From assembly GCA_021442885.1 (NCBI GenBank), contig JABUVA010000044.1:1-5589 (forward strand): a DNA stretch of 5,589 nt, in the 5' to 3' direction. This document shows, piece after piece, positions 4,799 through 5,589 of this stretch; the stretch's first letter is position 1; each line of letters begins with the position of its first letter. The DNA is from Methanobrevibacter sp. GTDB lineage: Archaea > Methanobacteriota > Methanobacteria > Methanobacteriales > Methanobacteriaceae. The notes below the pieces were generated by a model. That model saw nothing but the letters and a program-made list of their open reading frames with translations, was not told where the DNA came from and did no database searches. The position numbers and the translations under genes are program-made.

Positions 4799-5589
4799 AT
4801 GATTGGTATGAATAACTCAAAAATGAAAAAACGATCCTTAATAAATCGTATAAAAAGCCATTTATGGATAATAATCTCAATAATCCCCTACTTAAATGGA
4901 ATTGGTTTTGTATACATAGGATCTAAAACTTCAATAAATAAATGGATAATAGAGGGATGTATATATGAAATTCCCTGGATTATACTTATTATACTATATC
5001 CTATACAACCTCTAATAAGTGTAATATTTATAATACTAGGAATAATCTCAATTATAATATCCTTAATTAGATCTATAAAAGTCAATAGCAAATATCAATC
5101 AATATTAGATAGTGGAATCTATAGAAAGTCTAAAGATAGATTTGAAACATTTATTGGAGCAATATTATCCGCAATTCCAATTGTAAATGGAGTTACATTT
5201 ATTTATTTAGGAAAAACACAATCTAAAAAAAGTTTAATTTTAGAAGGAATAATATATGAAATTCCATTTGTTTTAGGGTTTTTAAATCCCTTGTTTTGGA
5301 GTATTGGATTGTGCTTAGCTATTGTTTCACTAATAAGATTTATCATAATTACATATAAAAATCTAAAAAATAGCTATAGAGTTAAAAATAGCTCAACCAA
5401 TACAAAAAAAGAAGAGAAAAAAGATAAGTCCCCAAAAGAGACTAAAACAACTAAAGAAAAAACCACACAAAAGAAAAAAATAAATAAAGATGAAATCTTT
5501 AGAGTTTATGTTACTCGAATTAATACTTTAACAGAAGAATTTGATAAAAAAGAAATTAAAGTTTCTAAAATAATTGAAAACCGTTTCAA
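4799..5589 (+). CDS. Unrecognised membrane protein with a duplicated IPxxNG-EGxxYEIP module (3' end beyond window)
   Basis: The frame is open from ATG 4799 to the window edge, giving 263 residues with no stop. I cannot assign a known function. The N-terminus is short and basic (KMKKRS, KSH). Four hydrophobic stretches follow, about 22-41, 58-90, 118-138 and 155-186. They form two copies of one module: residues 27-59 align without gaps to 124-156 (17 of 33 identical), sharing IPxxNGxxFxYxG and EGxxYEIP; each copy ends in SLIR after a second hydrophobic span. A Lys/Glu/Thr-rich, probably disordered linker spans about 196-231. Then a charged helical region begins (EEFDKKEIKVSKIIENRF) and is cut by the window end, so a cytoplasmic C-terminal domain probably exists. 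ATG 4808 and 4823 are alternative starts. It is divergent from the LVRDKIPEII gene. The PxxNGxxFxYxG pattern vaguely recalls TM2-type hairpins, which I treat as analogy only. Confidence 0.8.
   Translation, partial: MIGMNNSKMKKRSLINRIKSHLWIIISIIPYLNGIGFVYIGSKTSINKWIIEGCIYEIPWIILIILYPIQPLISVIFIILGIISIIISLIRSIKVNSKYQSILDSGIYRKSKDRFETFIGAILSAIPIVNGVTFIYLGKTQSKKSLILEGIIYEIPFVLGFLNPLFWSIGLCLAIVSLIRFIIITYKNLKNSYRVKNSSTNTKKEEKKDKSPKETKTTKEKTTQKKKINKDEIFRVYVTRINTLTEEFDKKEIKVSKIIENRF
4877..5266 (+). repeat. Internal tandem duplication within the membrane protein (97-codon period)
   Basis: Bases 4877-4975 (residues 27-59) and 5168-5266 (residues 124-156) encode matching segments exactly 291 bases apart. 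Shared positions include Pro30/127, Asn33/130, Gly34/131, Phe37/134, Tyr39/136, Gly41/138, Glu52/149, Gly53/150 and the YEIP at 56-59/153-156. The following SLIR elements (88-91 and 177-180) are 89 residues apart, so the second copy has an 8-residue shorter loop. Conservation is at protein level, with many changes in the DNA, pointing to an old duplication. Confidence 0.8.

Noticed and set aside
4888..5091. Reverse-strand open frame of 67 codons under the duplicated membrane protein
   Set aside because: The forward frame is much longer and has a clear internal protein repeat; the reverse frame is a hydrophobic shadow of it.

Overview
The window looks like the chromosome of an AT-rich methanogenic archaeon of the Methanobacteriaceae, most plausibly a host-associated Methanosphaera or Methanobrevibacter. 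The evidence is the very low GC content, archaeal-style TATA boxes and poly-T terminators, and three archaeal genes: a DUF1922 zinc protein, a TtuA/Ncs6-type thiolase and an MTH1187-type thiamine-binding protein. The genus is an inference from style and gene content and cannot be settled from this sequence alone.

Layout: (1) Bases 1-69 are the tail of an unidentified gene, followed by a hairpin plus T-rich terminator at 107-158. (2) Bases 159-436 are AT-rich non-coding DNA ending in two stacked TATA-like boxes. (3) Bases 437-2939 form a tight forward operon: a 70-residue two-CxC zinc protein (DUF1922), a CNNM/CorC-type membrane protein with CBS domains, and a CaCA-family cation/sodium antiporter whose start overlaps the end of the CNNM gene. 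(4) Bases 2945-3793 carry a reverse-strand PP-loop tRNA thiolation enzyme, convergent with the antiporter (5 bases between stops). It lacks the usual N-terminal zinc ribbon and is probably leaderless. (5) Bases 3909-4211 carry a forward MTH1187/UPF0045 thiamine-binding protein with a near-perfect Shine-Dalgarno. (6) Bases 4214-4663 carry a reverse-strand protein that opens like a MazG-like pyrophosphohydrolase but lacks that family's metal-binding motifs; it is convergent with the previous gene (2 bases between stops). (7) From 4799 to the window end runs an unrecognised membrane protein with two copies of an IPxxNG...EGxxYEIP module, a Lys/Glu/Thr-rich linker and the beginning of a soluble domain.

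The left and middle parts are ordinary core genes: ion homeostasis, then sulfur/thiamine-related housekeeping. From memory, the DUF1922 and thiamine-binding proteins correspond to MTH1184 and MTH1187 of Methanothermobacter, so the neighbourhood may be old and conserved. The right end (4214-5589) is the accessory, poorly described part and holds the most novel material. I see no mobile element, CRISPR array, rRNA or tRNA, and no convincing new multi-gene system.
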